Assembly (NCBI GenBank): GCA_023389745.1
Contig: JAEWED010000036.1
Span: 1 to 28,546 of the forward strand
DNA from: Actinomycetes bacterium
GTDB lineage: Bacteria; Actinomycetota; Acidimicrobiia; Acidimicrobiales; Microtrichaceae
Direction of reading: 5' to 3'
DNA: 28,546 nt
Shown here: positions 6,890-14,238 of the stretch, piece after piece
How the letters are laid out: every line of letters starts with the position of its first letter
Position numbering within the stretch: the first letter of the stretch is position 1
The notes under the pieces: generated by a model
Seen by the model: only the letters and a program-made list of their open reading frames with translations
Databases searched by the model: none
What the model was told of the DNA's origin: nothing
Program-made: the position numbers and the translations under genes

Positions 6890-7468
6890 TCAGCTGGCGA
6901 GGTTCTGGGCCACGAAGTCCCAGTTCACGAGCGACTCGAGGAAGGTCGAGATGTAGTTCGGTCGCGCGTTGCGGAAGTCGATGTAGTAGGCGTGCTCCCA
7001 CACGTCGATGGTGAGCAGCGCCTTGGCGTTGTGCTTCATCGGCAGGTCCGCGTTGGCGGTCTTCATGATCTCGAGCCCGGAGCCCGCGTCGACGAGCCAG
7101 GCCCAGCCGGAGCCGAACTGGGTGGTGGCGGCCTCGGCGAACTTCGAGGCGAAGTCGTCGTAGGAGCCGAAGGCCGAGTTGATCGCGTCGGCGACCTCGC
7201 CCGTGGGGGCGCCGCCACCGTCGGGCGTCATGGAGTTCCAGTAGAAGGTGTGGTTCCACACCTGCGCGGAGTTGTTGAAGAGCCCGCCGTCGGAGTCGAG
7301 GATGACCTCTTCGAGGGTCTTGCCATCAGCGTTGTCGTTCGTCAGCTTGTTGAGGTTGGTGACGTAGGTCTGGTGGTGCTTGCCGTAGTGGTACTCCAGC
7401 GTCTCCGCGGAGATGTGGGGGGCAAGCGCGTCCTGGGCGTACGGCAGCGGCGGGAGCTCGAAGGCCAT
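6890..7468 (-). CDS. sodB: Superoxide dismutase, iron type
   Basis: A 192-residue cytosolic Fe/Mn-family superoxide dismutase that converts superoxide to oxygen and peroxide. All four metal ligands are visible: His27 (YHYGKHHQTYV), His73 (VWNHTFYW), Asp155 and His159 (DVWEHAYYIDFRNARP). FNNSAQVWNHTFYW and FGSGWAW closely match Escherichia coli SodB rather than MnSOD, so iron is the likely metal, though cambialistic use cannot be excluded. The start at 7468 gives MAFELPPLPY, the standard N terminus, with AAGAGGA upstream; a longer in-frame start at 7510 would overlap the promoter. TAGCGT at 7509-7514 is the probable -10. A strong hairpin follows the gene. Confidence 0.96.
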   Translation of the reverse strand: MAFELPPLPYAQDALAPHISAETLEYHYGKHHQTYVTNLNKLTNDNADGKTLEEVILDSDGGLFNNSAQVWNHTFYWNSMTPDGGGAPTGEVADAINSAFGSYDDFASKFAEAATTQFGSGWAWLVDAGSGLEIMKTANADLPMKHNAKALLTIDVWEHAYYIDFRNARPNYISTFLESLVNWDFVAQNLAS

Positions 7469-7508
7469 GTGTCCGTCCTCTTTCGGGTCGTCTGGTTGGA
7501 CGTCGGCC

Positions 7509-7514
7509 ACGCTA
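7509..7514 (-). promoter_or_regulatory. TAGCGT -10 of the SOD gene
   Basis: Minus-strand TAGCGT, giving a leader of about 34 bases with AAGAGGA before ATG 7468. The same hexamer precedes the MFS, VIT and desaturase genes. Confidence 0.5.
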
Positions 7515-7552
7515 CTGCACGCCCAGTGACGGAAAACACGCGACCGACAACA

Positions 7553-7611
7553 CGAACCGCCCCCGGCAGGTCCCGTGCTCCCGAGGGAGCGGAACGGCCG
7601 AGGGCGGTTCG
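7553..7611 (-). terminator. Two-part hairpin downstream of the small lipoprotein
   Basis: Outer arms CGAACCGCCC (7553-7562) and GGGCGGTTCG (7602-7611) pair perfectly over 10 bp and enclose a second hairpin, GCTCCC-GA-GGGAGC (7577-7590). It probably ends minus-strand transcription from the lipoprotein gene ahead of the SOD promoter. The nested shape could also be a structured RNA. Confidence 0.5.
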
Positions 7612-7632
7612 ACGTGCGTGTGCTGCGTCAGC

Positions 7633-7693
7633 AGCTCACGGCTCGGTGATGCGCTCTCACGTACCCGTGATGCTCTCTCACGTACCCGTGATG
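7633..7693. repeat. Three tandem 21-bp units, each a small hairpin
   Basis: The units end at 7651, 7672 and 7693, exactly 21 bp apart. The two right-hand ones share the identical 19-mer CTCTCACGTACCCGTGATG; the left one is degenerate (CTCACGGCTCGGTGATG) but keeps the TCAC...GTGA arms. The rightmost copy covers the last codons and stop of the small lipoprotein gene. Confidence 0.8.
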
Positions 7694-7809
7694 AAGCGGA
7701 TGATCGAGATCCACATCGAGATCTCGCCCGGCGTGCACGCGGTGCTGAACAGCGCCACGGTTCCCGCCATCGCCGCCAGCGATGTGTTGCGTCGCATCTT
7801 GATGCTCAT
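7678..7809 (-). CDS. Small predicted lipoprotein, 43 residues
   Basis: A short gene of unrecognised family. It begins MSIKMRRNTSLAAMAGTVALFSTAC: a positively charged start, a hydrophobic stretch and a Cys25 in a lipobox-like LFSTAC (Ser instead of Leu at -3, so imperfect). The tail is only about 18 residues (TPGEISMWISIIRFITGT) and hydrophobic. It is probably a secreted, membrane-anchored peptide. Reasons to believe it: codon use matches neighbours, TATGTT upstream fits a -10, and a GGAGGGGG ribosome site drives a six-codon ORF whose TGA overlaps this gene's ATG (ATGA). Hairpin repeats and a terminator-like structure follow. Function unknown. Confidence 0.6.
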   Translation of the reverse strand: MSIKMRRNTSLAAMAGTVALFSTACTPGEISMWISIIRFITGT

Positions 7810-7826
7810 GTGCCCACACTCCCCAT
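7806..7826 (-). CDS. Six-residue leader mini-ORF coupled to the small lipoprotein
   Basis: ATG 7826 follows GGAGGGGG at an ideal spacing of about 9 bases and encodes MGSVGT. Its TGA (complement of 7806-7808) overlaps the lipoprotein's ATG as ATGA. The best ribosome site in the leader thus belongs to the mini-ORF, which suggests translation reaches the lipoprotein by reinitiation. It is too short for any statistical support. Confidence 0.4.
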   Translation of the reverse strand: MGSVGT

Positions 7827-7858
7827 GGTGTTGATCCCCCTCCAACAGGGGTGCGGGC

Positions 7859-7864
7859 AACATA
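7859..7864 (-). promoter_or_regulatory. Candidate -10 (TATGTT) of the small lipoprotein
   Basis: Minus-strand TATGTT, with TGGTTC 18 bases farther upstream as a possible -35. It would start the message a short distance before the GGAGGGGG ribosome site. Confidence 0.4.
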
Positions 7865-7905
7865 GCAGCGCGCCACAGGGTTGAACCACATTCACCAACA
7901 GATGT

Positions 7906-10383
7906 TCAGCCGCCCGTCACCGGGGCGACCTCGCCGTCGGCGCCGTCCGCGGGACCGTCGAGCGGTTGCTCGTCGTTGCGGTCGGTGTGCACCGGCACGA
8001 AGTGGATCGCGATCCAGCCGGCGGCGACCACTGCGAGCAGCGCCCACCAGGTCGACGTCGGCGGCATGTCCAGGTCGAAGAACGTCGACACCATCGGCAG
8101 GGTCAACGAGAGCACCGTGGCGACCGCCATGGCGCCGACGAGCACCCAGCGCCACGGCGGCAGCGACGACGTGAGCCGGACGAGGATGCCGAGCCCGACA
8201 CCGAGCAGCGTGACCGTCGCCGCGGTGCGCGACTCGGTCAGCGAGCTCGCGTCCTGCGAGCGTGCGACGAAGTAGCTGACCAGCGCGCACGCCCCGGCGA
8301 TCAATCCGGCGGGGATGGCGAAGCGGACGACCCGGTCGAGGAACCCGGGGCGTGCCCGTCGCGGGTCGGGTGCGAGCGCCAGGAAGAAGCCCGGCACGCC
8401 GACGCTCAGCGCACGCACGAGGGTGAGGTGACGCGGCAGGAACGGGAACTCGACACCGAGCGCGGCGATCGTCAACGAGATGAGCACCGCGTAGACGGTG
8501 CCGTAGATGAAGAGGTTGGCGGCCCGCTCGACGCTGTTCATCACCCGGCGTCCCTCGGCGAGCACCTGGGGCAGCGACGAGAACCGGTCGTCCATCAACA
8601 CGAGCTGCGCGACCGAGCGGCTCGCCGCGGATCCCGAGCCCATGGCGATGCCCATGTCGGCGTCCTTGAGCGCGAGCACGTCGTTGACCCCGTCGCCGGT
8701 CATGGCGACGACGTGGCCGCGGGACTGCAGTGCCGTGACCATCGCACGCTTCTGCCGCGGCGTGACCCGCCCGAACACGGCGTGGTCGTCGAGGACGTCG
8801 GCGAGCTCGTCGACGTCCTCGGGCAGTGATCGGGCGTCGACGCCGCCATCGGCGCCGGGCACACCGGCGCGGGCGGCGACCGCTGCCACGGTGCCCGGGT
8901 GGTCGCCGGAGATGACCTTGAGATGGATGCCCTGGCTGCGGAAGTAGGACAGCGTCTCGTTCGCGTCGGGCCGGATCTCGTCCTCGAGCAGCACCAGCGC
9001 GATCGGTTCGATGCGAGCGGGAAGCGTGTCGCCCTGCAGACCCGCGGCCGAGGCCAGCAGCACGACGCGGTGGCCGGCGTCGGCCTGCTCGCCGACGCGG
9101 GCGGTGACCGTCGCGGCGACCTCGGGCTCGGCGGCATCCAGCAGCAGTTCGGGTGCCCCCAGGTACAGCGCCGCGGCGTCCCGACCGAGCGTGGCGCTGA
9201 CGTCGTCGCCGGCGAACGACGCGGCGGACCACTTGCGCGCGGACGAGAACGGCACCGTGTCGGTCACCGACCACGGCGGAGCGTCGGAGCACTCCTGGGC
9301 GATCGCCGCGAGCGTCGCGTTCGGCTCGGGGTCCGACGCCGCCAGCGCAGCGAGCGCCACGCGGACCGCCCCGTCGTCGGCACCGCGGTCATCGGCGCGC
9401 ACCGCATCGCTGTCGAGCGTCTCGATCCCCGCGACGACGATCTCACCCGTGGTGATGGTGCCGGTCTTGTCGAGGCACAGCGTGTCGACCCGGGCGAGCA
9501 GTTCGACCGAGGCGAGCTCGCGCAGCAGCGCCTGTCGGCGCGCCAGGGTCACGACCCCGGACATGAACGCCAGGCTGGTCAGCAGGACGAGACCGTCGGG
9601 CACCATCGCGACCGACGCGGCGACCACACCGGAGAGCGCCTCGCGCCAGTCGCCGTCGCTGCTGCTGAGGAGCCGCCAGTAGAGGATCGCGGCGATCGGC
9701 GGGATCAGGCACATCAGCGTTTTGAGGATCGTGTTGATGCCCTGGCGCAGCTCGGAGTCGACGAGGGTGAACTTCCGTGCCTCCTCGGCGAGCGAGGCGG
9801 CATAGGAGTCGGCACCGACCTTGGTGGCGCGGAAGTGGCCGGAGCCGGACGACACGAAGCTGCCCGAGAGCACCTCGGCGCCGACCGGCTTGTGCTCCGG
9901 GTCGGACTCGCCGGTGAGCAGCGACTCGTTCAGCTCGAGGCCGTTGGAGTCGACGACCTCGCCGTCGACGACCACCTGCGCGCCGGGCGCGAGCACGAGC
10001 AGGTCGTCGAGCACGACCTGCTCGACCTCGAGCTCGGCCGTGGTGCCGTCGCGCACGACGACGGCGTGCGGCGCGGTCAACACGGCCAGGCGGTTGAGTG
10101 CGGCCCGGGCGCGGAGCTCCTGCACGATGCCGATCACCGAGTTGGTGATGATCACCCCGCCGAAGAGCATGTCGGGGCTGATGCCGTTCGCGACGACCAC
10201 GAACACCAGCAGGACGCCGACGATCGCGTTGACCGGCGTGAGGACGTTGGCGCGGATGATCTCACCGACGGTGCGGGTCGGGGCGTCCGGCACGGCGTTG
10301 ACCCGGCCGTCCGCGATGCGCTCGGCCACCTCGTCGCTGCTCAACCCGCGGGTGGCCCACTCCGGCGCGAGGGTCTCTGACAT
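7906..10383 (-). CDS. P-type ATPase, CtpE-like (probable calcium uptake)
   Basis: An 825-residue membrane ATPase. The A-domain has TGES (157-160), the phosphorylation site is Asp305 in DKTGT, and the hinge is TGDGVNDVLALKDA (562-575). From memory it runs colinear with Mycobacterium tuberculosis CtpE: RTVGEIIRANV, NSVIGIVQELRA, LSGSFVSSGSG, KVISGDHPGTV and GSGSAASRSVAQLVLMDDRF all have close counterparts there. CtpE has been reported as a calcium importer, so calcium transport is the best guess. The TM4 motif is PDGL (262-265), where calcium and CtpE pumps have PEGL. ATG 10383 is chosen because TAGGTT lies 7 bases upstream; the frame stays open farther up, but that part is antisense-like sequence over the acyltransferase gene. 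Confidence 0.92.
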   Translation of the reverse strand: MSETLAPEWATRGLSSDEVAERIADGRVNAVPDAPTRTVGEIIRANVLTPVNAIVGVLLVFVVVANGISPDMLFGGVIITNSVIGIVQELRARAALNRLAVLTAPHAVVVRDGTTAELEVEQVVLDDLLVLAPGAQVVVDGEVVDSNGLELNESLLTGESDPEHKPVGAEVLSGSFVSSGSGHFRATKVGADSYAASLAEEARKFTLVDSELRQGINTILKTLMCLIPPIAAILYWRLLSSSDGDWREALSGVVAASVAMVPDGLVLLTSLAFMSGVVTLARRQALLRELASVELLARVDTLCLDKTGTITTGEIVVAGIETLDSDAVRADDRGADDGAVRVALAALAASDPEPNATLAAIAQECSDAPPWSVTDTVPFSSARKWSAASFAGDDVSATLGRDAAALYLGAPELLLDAAEPEVAATVTARVGEQADAGHRVVLLASAAGLQGDTLPARIEPIALVLLEDEIRPDANETLSYFRSQGIHLKVISGDHPGTVAAVAARAGVPGADGGVDARSLPEDVDELADVLDDHAVFGRVTPRQKRAMVTALQSRGHVVAMTGDGVNDVLALKDADMGIAMGSGSAASRSVAQLVLMDDRFSSLPQVLAEGRRVMNSVERAANLFIYGTVYAVLISLTIAALGVEFPFLPRHLTLVRALSVGVPGFFLALAPDPRRARPGFLDRVVRFAIPAGLIAGACALVSYFVARSQDASSLTESRTAATVTLLGVGLGILVRLTSSLPPWRWVLVGAMAVATVLSLTLPMVSTFFDLDMPPTSTWWALLAVVAAGWIAIHFVPVHTDRNDEQPLDGPADGADGEVAPVTGG

Positions 10384-10390
10384 CCGGGAC

Positions 10391-10396
10391 AACCTA
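10391..10396 (-). promoter_or_regulatory. TAGGTT -10 of the P-type ATPase, overlapping a stop codon
   Basis: Minus-strand TAGGTT, then 7 bases, then ATG 10383. The first three bases are the TAG stop of the acyltransferase gene. The ATPase may therefore be transcribed on its own as a leaderless message as well as by read-through. Confidence 0.5.
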
Positions 10397-11530
10397 TCGG
10401 GAGGGCTCCACGGTTCCGCCCGCCGGCGCGGCCGCCTCCGGGGCCTGGTACACCGTGGGTGCGACCAGCGGCCGCGACGGCCGGGTCGGGTCCCGGCGCT
10501 CCTCGATCCAGGTGTCGATGAGCTCCCACCACTCGAAGAGCCAGTCGATGCGCTCGTCGGGGTCACGGGGCACGTCCTCGGCCCGAACCGTCCACCAGGC
10601 GAGGCGCACCTCGCGGTCCATCGGCAGCCCCCTCCACAGGTCCATCGGCGAGGAGAGCTGCTCCAGGCCGGTGTGGGCGACGAAGAGCACGTCGGCGTCG
10701 GTGCACGCGTCGATCGCGGCGAAGGTCCCTCCCGGTCGGGGCGGCAGCAGGTGGGTGAGCGCCTTGGCCTTGCGGGCGGCGTCGGTGAGTCCGGCGGTCT
10801 CGAAGCGCTGGATCGCGGCGAGTCGGCGGTGCTCGGTGAAGTTGCCGCCCTCGGGGAACAAGATGAGCGCCCCGTCGTCCTCGAGGCCCACCGCGAGGTC
10901 GGTGATCGACTCGACGACCCCGGAGCCGACCGGCGGGTTCGGTGAGATGAACCGGTTGGGCAGGCGGTTCAACACGATGTCGATGCACGGGTCGAGCTGC
11001 AGCAGGTCCTTCAGGACGATGCGGGGGCGTCGCCCGTAGGTGTTGACGAGCAGGTGGGCGAGGATGAACGAGTCTCCCGCCCCTGCGTGGCGCGAGAAGA
11101 CCAGCACCGGCACGTCGTCGGCGTCCGGGGAGGCCAGCAGCGGCTCCGCGATCGCCAGGTCGTCGGGGACGCCCTCGCTCACGAGTCGCAGGCCGAGCAC
11201 CCGAGCGGCGCTCCCCACGAGGCCGCGCAGGTACCAGCCGATGAGCCGGACGTGCGCTCGCCGGAACCGGTCGGTGCGGAGCTTCCAGCCGAAGCCGCTG
11301 AGCACCCACAGCGCGGCGAGCGCCACGATCCCGGTGCTCTCGCGGACCAGGTACACGACCAGGAACCAGTAGAGCCGCAGCGCCCGCCACCGCCCGGGCA
11401 GGAAGCGCACGGCGAACGCGAGGACCAGCACGACGATCGGGGTCAGCCCGAGCACCGCCGCGGTCAGCAGGATCATCGCGGGCGCGATGACCGCTCGACG
11501 CAGTGGCACAGGAGGGAGCCACGGCTTCAT
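10394..11530 (-). CDS. Membrane lysophospholipid (1-acyl-glycerol-phosphate-type) acyltransferase
   Basis: A 378-residue PlsC-superfamily acyltransferase. Two or three N-terminal membrane segments (about 12-80) precede the catalytic domain with HX4D (SRHAGAGD, His148/Asp153) and the acceptor motif FPEGGNFTEHRR (225 onward). These transfer an acyl group from acyl-CoA or acyl-ACP to a lysophospholipid or similar acceptor at the inner membrane. The C-terminal 80 residues are Trp/Glu-rich and end in a Pro/Ala tail. ATG 11530 overlaps the patatin stop as ATGA, so the two are translationally coupled. Which acceptor is used cannot be told. Confidence 0.88.
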   Translation of the reverse strand: MKPWLPPVPLRRAVIAPAMILLTAAVLGLTPIVVLVLAFAVRFLPGRWRALRLYWFLVVYLVRESTGIVALAALWVLSGFGWKLRTDRFRRAHVRLIGWYLRGLVGSAARVLGLRLVSEGVPDDLAIAEPLLASPDADDVPVLVFSRHAGAGDSFILAHLLVNTYGRRPRIVLKDLLQLDPCIDIVLNRLPNRFISPNPPVGSGVVESITDLAVGLEDDGALILFPEGGNFTEHRRLAAIQRFETAGLTDAARKAKALTHLLPPRPGGTFAAIDACTDADVLFVAHTGLEQLSSPMDLWRGLPMDREVRLAWWTVRAEDVPRDPDERIDWLFEWWELIDTWIEERRDPTRPSRPLVAPTVYQAPEAAAPAGGTVEPSR

Positions 11531-12390
11531 CGGGCGAGGCCCTGTTCGACCAGGTAGCGGCTCGTCGCGCGCTCCGCGGTCGCGATGCGCGACTCGATGT
11601 CGGAGAAGTCGTTGTAGCGGAGCTGGCGCAGGTCGTTGAACCGCGGGCCGGTGCCGCCGGTGGGCAGCACGTGCACCGCGACACCCTCGGGCAACGACGT
11701 CATGGCGGTCGAGAAGCTGTGTCGCCGTGCGAGCTCGAACGCGACGAGCGCGACCTCGTGGGGACGGCGGGGCACGGTGAGGGGCTGCTCGATGCGCCCC
11801 ACCTGCAGGACGTGGATCGTGGTCGCACCGAGGGCGATGGCGCGGGGCACCGGGATCGAGTCGACGATGCCGCCGTCGAGGTAGTGACGCCCTCCGAGCT
11901 CGACCGGGGGCAGCAGACCGGGCACCGCGGACGAGGCGAGCACCGAGGGGACCGCCGGCCCCGACGAGAACCACGTCGCCGCGCTGGTCTCGATGCACGC
12001 GGCGACGCACTCGAAGCGGATGCCGAGGTCCTCGATGCGCACGTCGCCGAGCACCTCGTCGAGCAGGTGACGCAGCGGCTCGTTCGAATGGAGGCTGGTG
12101 CGACTCGCGGCCATGTGGCGCACGCGGTCGACGATGGAGCCGCCGAACACCCCGCTGCGTTCGACGCGGCTCCACATGTCCTGGAGGCGGTCGACCCCAG
12201 CGGGCGTCGGATCCGCGGCCAGCGCTGCCCCGTTGATCGCACCGATCGAGGTGCCGAGCACCAGGTCGGGCACGATGTCGGCGTCGAGCAGGGCGCGCAG
12301 CATGCCCACCTCGGCCGCGCCGAGTCGGCCGCCGCCGCCGAGGACGAAGGCGGTGGCACCTCGATCGGGGAAGCGCTGCTCGTCGGACAT
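11527..12390 (-). CDS. Patatin-like phospholipase
   Basis: A 287-residue patatin-family serine hydrolase. The oxyanion loop is LGGGGRLGAAEVG (17-29), the nucleophile is Ser48 in GTSIG and the catalytic Asp172 is in YLDGG, the full patatin dyad layout. Such enzymes cleave acyl esters of phospholipids or neutral lipids. No signal peptide is present, so it probably works in the cytoplasm or on the inner membrane face. ATG 12390 has GAGG upstream, begins just before the conserved strand, and lies 39 bases from the divergent VIT start. Its end overlaps the acyltransferase start, suggesting joint deacylation and reacylation. Confidence 0.9.
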   Translation of the reverse strand: MSDEQRFPDRGATAFVLGGGGRLGAAEVGMLRALLDADIVPDLVLGTSIGAINGAALAADPTPAGVDRLQDMWSRVERSGVFGGSIVDRVRHMAASRTSLHSNEPLRHLLDEVLGDVRIEDLGIRFECVAACIETSAATWFSSGPAVPSVLASSAVPGLLPPVELGGRHYLDGGIVDSIPVPRAIALGATTIHVLQVGRIEQPLTVPRRPHEVALVAFELARRHSFSTAMTSLPEGVAVHVLPTGGTGPRFNDLRQLRYNDFSDIESRIATAERATSRYLVEQGLAR

Positions 12391-12417
12391 CGACCTCGAT
12401 CGTTCCACAGCCGTCGC

Positions 12418-12423
12418 TAGCGT
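12418..12423 (+). promoter_or_regulatory. TAGCGT -10 of the VIT-family gene, leaderless
   Basis: TAGCGT followed by 6 bases and ATG 12430, with no ribosome site. It is the clearest leaderless arrangement in the window. It lies only 27 bases from the divergent patatin start, so the two promoters must overlap. Confidence 0.6.
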
Positions 12424-12429
12424 TCGTCC

Positions 12430-13146
12430 ATGGACGTCGTCGATGTACCGCTCGGAGGTCACCCCGAGGATCACCACTCCACGCGCACCAGCTGGCTCCG
12501 CGCCACGGTGATGGGCGCGAACGACGGGATCCTGTCGACCGGTGCGCTGCTGCTGGGCGTCGTCGCGGCCGGGGGCGATCGCACCGCGGGGCTCACATCG
12601 GGCGTGGCGGGGCTCGCCGCAGGAGCCGGTTCGATGGCGCTCGGCGAGTACGTGTCGGTCAGCTCGCAGCGCGACGCGGAGCGTGCGGACCGGGTCGTCG
12701 AGTCGCAGCACCTCGAGGCCGACCCCGAGGGCGAGCTCGCCGAGCTGCGGGCGATCTACGAGGACAGGGGTCTGCCCCACGAGCTCGCGGGTGAGGTGGC
12801 CGAGGTGCTCATGTCCGAGGATCCCCTCGGCGCGCACCTTCGTGACGAGCTCGGGCTCACCGACGTGCACCGCGCGCGTCCACTCCAGGCGGCGTTGTCG
12901 TCGTTCTTCGCCTTCGCGCTCGGGGCGGCCATCCCGGTCCTGGTGGCCGCGGTCGCCGGCTCCGGCATCCGCGGATTCGCCATCGTGGTGGGCACGCTGG
13001 TGTCGCTGGCCCTGCTCGGCGGGCTCGCGGCCTGGCTCGGCGGCGCCTCGGTCGCTCGCGGCTCGACCCGGGTGCTGCTCGGCGGGGCGCTCGGGCTGGG
13101 CGTCACCTACGCCGTCGGCTCGTTGTTGGACGTCGCCATCGGCTGA
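12430..13146 (+). CDS. VIT1/CCC1-family iron/manganese transporter
   Basis: A 238-residue membrane protein of the vacuolar iron transporter family. TM1 contains GANDGILSTGA (29-39; Asp32), and TM2 ends in AGSMALGEYVSVSSQRDAE (Met69), the two segments that form the metal path in this family. An acidic cytosolic helical region (about 84-150, many Glu/Asp) matches the metal-gathering domain, followed by three more TM segments. Family members move Fe2+ or Mn2+ out of the cytoplasm in exchange for protons, which fits the nearby Fe-SOD and DtxR/MntR regulator. It is shorter than ferritin-fused versions. A strong hairpin at 13167-13196 ends it. Confidence 0.9.
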   Translation: MDVVDVPLGGHPEDHHSTRTSWLRATVMGANDGILSTGALLLGVVAAGGDRTAGLTSGVAGLAAGAGSMALGEYVSVSSQRDAERADRVVESQHLEADPEGELAELRAIYEDRGLPHELAGEVAEVLMSEDPLGAHLRDELGLTDVHRARPLQAALSSFFAFALGAAIPVLVAAVAGSGIRGFAIVVGTLVSLALLGGLAAWLGGASVARGSTRVLLGGALGLGVTYAVGSLLDVAIG

Positions 13147-13166
13147 CCAACCGATCAGCGGACGCG

Positions 13167-13196
13167 ACGAGGGCCGGCACCTGTGCCGGCCCTCGT
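13167..13196. terminator. Bidirectional terminator between VIT and transglycosylase genes
   Basis: Perfect 14-bp inverted repeat ACGAGGGCCGGCAC (13167-13180) / GTGCCGGCCCTCGT (13183-13196) around a CT centre. It sits between two convergent genes. Confidence 0.8.
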
Positions 13197-13230
13197 GGAA
13201 TCCAGTGGCGTCGCCGGGGCGACGCTGGTG

Positions 13231-13827
13231 TCAGCAGCCGGTGCCGTTCCAGGCGGAGCGACCGCCGTTGTTCACCATGTAGAGCGCCACGGCGTCCTGG
13301 ACGTACCAGGGGGCGTGGGACGCACGGGCGTAGCCGGCGTGGCCGGAGCGGGCCGAGACGTTGCGCCAGGTGCTGTCGAGGAACTGGTAGGCGCCCGACG
13401 CCGTGCTGCGCGGGTTCTGCGCGCCGTAGCCGCGGGTGTGGGGCCACGCACCACGGTCCGACTCGTGGCGGCGGACGCAGGTCAGGAAGGGGTGGAGCTG
13501 GCGGTCACGACGCTCGGTCTCGATGGCCTTGGCGACGGCCTGCACGATCGTGGCCTTCTGCCACTCGACCTCGGCCTCTTCGATGCGCCCGTTGCCGTTG
13601 AAGTCCGGCACCCACGTCTCGACCGGTCCGGTCGGGAAGCAGGCCGAGGCGGTGATGGCGATGAGAGCGGCACCTGCCAGCAGGCCGAGACGCCGGGAGC
13701 GGCGTGCACGGCGTGCGCGGGCAGGCGCCCCGGGACTGCTCGGTTCATGGAGTCGACGTTCACTCGAGGTCCGGTCGCTCGCTGCGTCGATGGTGGTGCG
13801 CGCGTCGATGGAGGAGTTCGTGGTCAT
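13231..13827 (-). CDS. Transglycosylase-like (Rpf-type) secreted lipoprotein with EF-hand loop
   Basis: A 198-residue exported protein. After a polar, Arg-rich N terminus (RRARRSRRLGLL, a possible Tat-like pattern) comes a hydrophobic stretch and Cys63 in ITASAC, an imperfect lipobox. Residues 75-86 (DFNGNGRIEEAE) form a textbook EF-hand calcium loop. The C-terminal domain has CVRRHESDRGAW with Glu122 and SGAYQFLDSTW, the pattern of the lysozyme-like/transglycosylase fold found in Rpf proteins. Predicted role: cutting peptidoglycan at the cell surface, perhaps calcium-dependent. ATG 13827 has GAAGGG upstream; an in-frame start at 13911 would put translation across the promoter. A CRP-like palindrome lies about 100 bp upstream. 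Fold assignment is good; enzymatic class is inferred. Confidence 0.8.
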   Translation of the reverse strand: MTTNSSIDARTTIDAASDRTSSERRLHEPSSPGAPARARRARRSRRLGLLAGAALIAITASACFPTGPVETWVPDFNGNGRIEEAEVEWQKATIVQAVAKAIETERRDRQLHPFLTCVRRHESDRGAWPHTRGYGAQNPRSTASGAYQFLDSTWRNVSARSGHAGYARASHAPWYVQDAVALYMVNNGGRSAWNGTGC

Positions 13828-14148
13828 GGGTCGCCCTTCGGTCGTTCGTTCTTCCCAGCTGGCCATGCGGCCGGGAGCCAGTATTACGAACTTCGGGCCG
13901 CTCCGTAACAATCACGTGCGACTTTGTGACCGATCGCACAAGCGCGCATCGCAGGCGCCTTGCATCGCGAAGCGTCGACCGACTAGATGCCCCGAGCCGA
14001 GGCGAATTCAGCGGGAATGAGCAGTGGCGACAAGGGTCCTTGCAGCCGCCATGATCTTGGAGACCTGGGCCGGATGGCCCATGCAGCGGTTCCGAGGGCG
14101 GTCCGGGTAGATCGACCCAAGCGTCACAATCGCCCCCCGGACGCGACG
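13828..14148. other. Intergenic region with the transglycosylase promoter; no gene seen
   Basis: This is the least GC-rich spacer in the window. Reading toward the transglycosylase it holds the CRP-like site (13925-13940), a possible promoter (TTGTTA at 13906-13911, TAATAC at 13881-13886, spacing 19) and a leader of about 45-50 bases. Between about 13945 and 14148 I see neither a gene nor a structure I can name. Short open frames there lack ribosome sites and have poor third-position GC. Confidence 0.5.
13925..13940. promoter_or_regulatory. CRP-like operator upstream of the transglycosylase gene
   Basis: TGTGACCGATCGCACA matches the CRP consensus TGTGA-N6-TCACA except for one base (G for T in the right arm). 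With flanks it is TTGTG-N8-CACAA. Its centre is roughly 58 bp upstream of the expected start point for the TAATAC promoter, close to the -61.5 class I position. Confidence 0.45.
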
Positions 14149-14174
14149 ACGGCGGGTCCTTGCGGACCCGCCGT
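14149..14174 (-). terminator. Terminator of the PKD-domain gene
   Basis: Perfect 11-bp inverted repeat ACGGCGGGTCC (14149-14159) / GGACCCGCCGT (14164-14174) with a TTGC loop, 64 bases after the PKD gene's stop. Confidence 0.8.
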
Positions 14175-14238
14175 GCGTCATTTCGTTACGGAATGGTGAA
14201 GCCCTGGTGGGCCACACCTCCGAGGGTCGTGGCCCCGG

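Noticed and set aside
13828..13980. ydaO/c-di-AMP riboswitch upstream of the Rpf-like gene
   Set aside because: Looked for because some actinobacterial rpf genes carry one, but the conserved core is not visible and the leader is too short.
14008..14082. Possible 24-residue peptide on the minus strand
   Set aside because: No ribosome site, weak third-position GC and no resemblance to anything; treated as chance.
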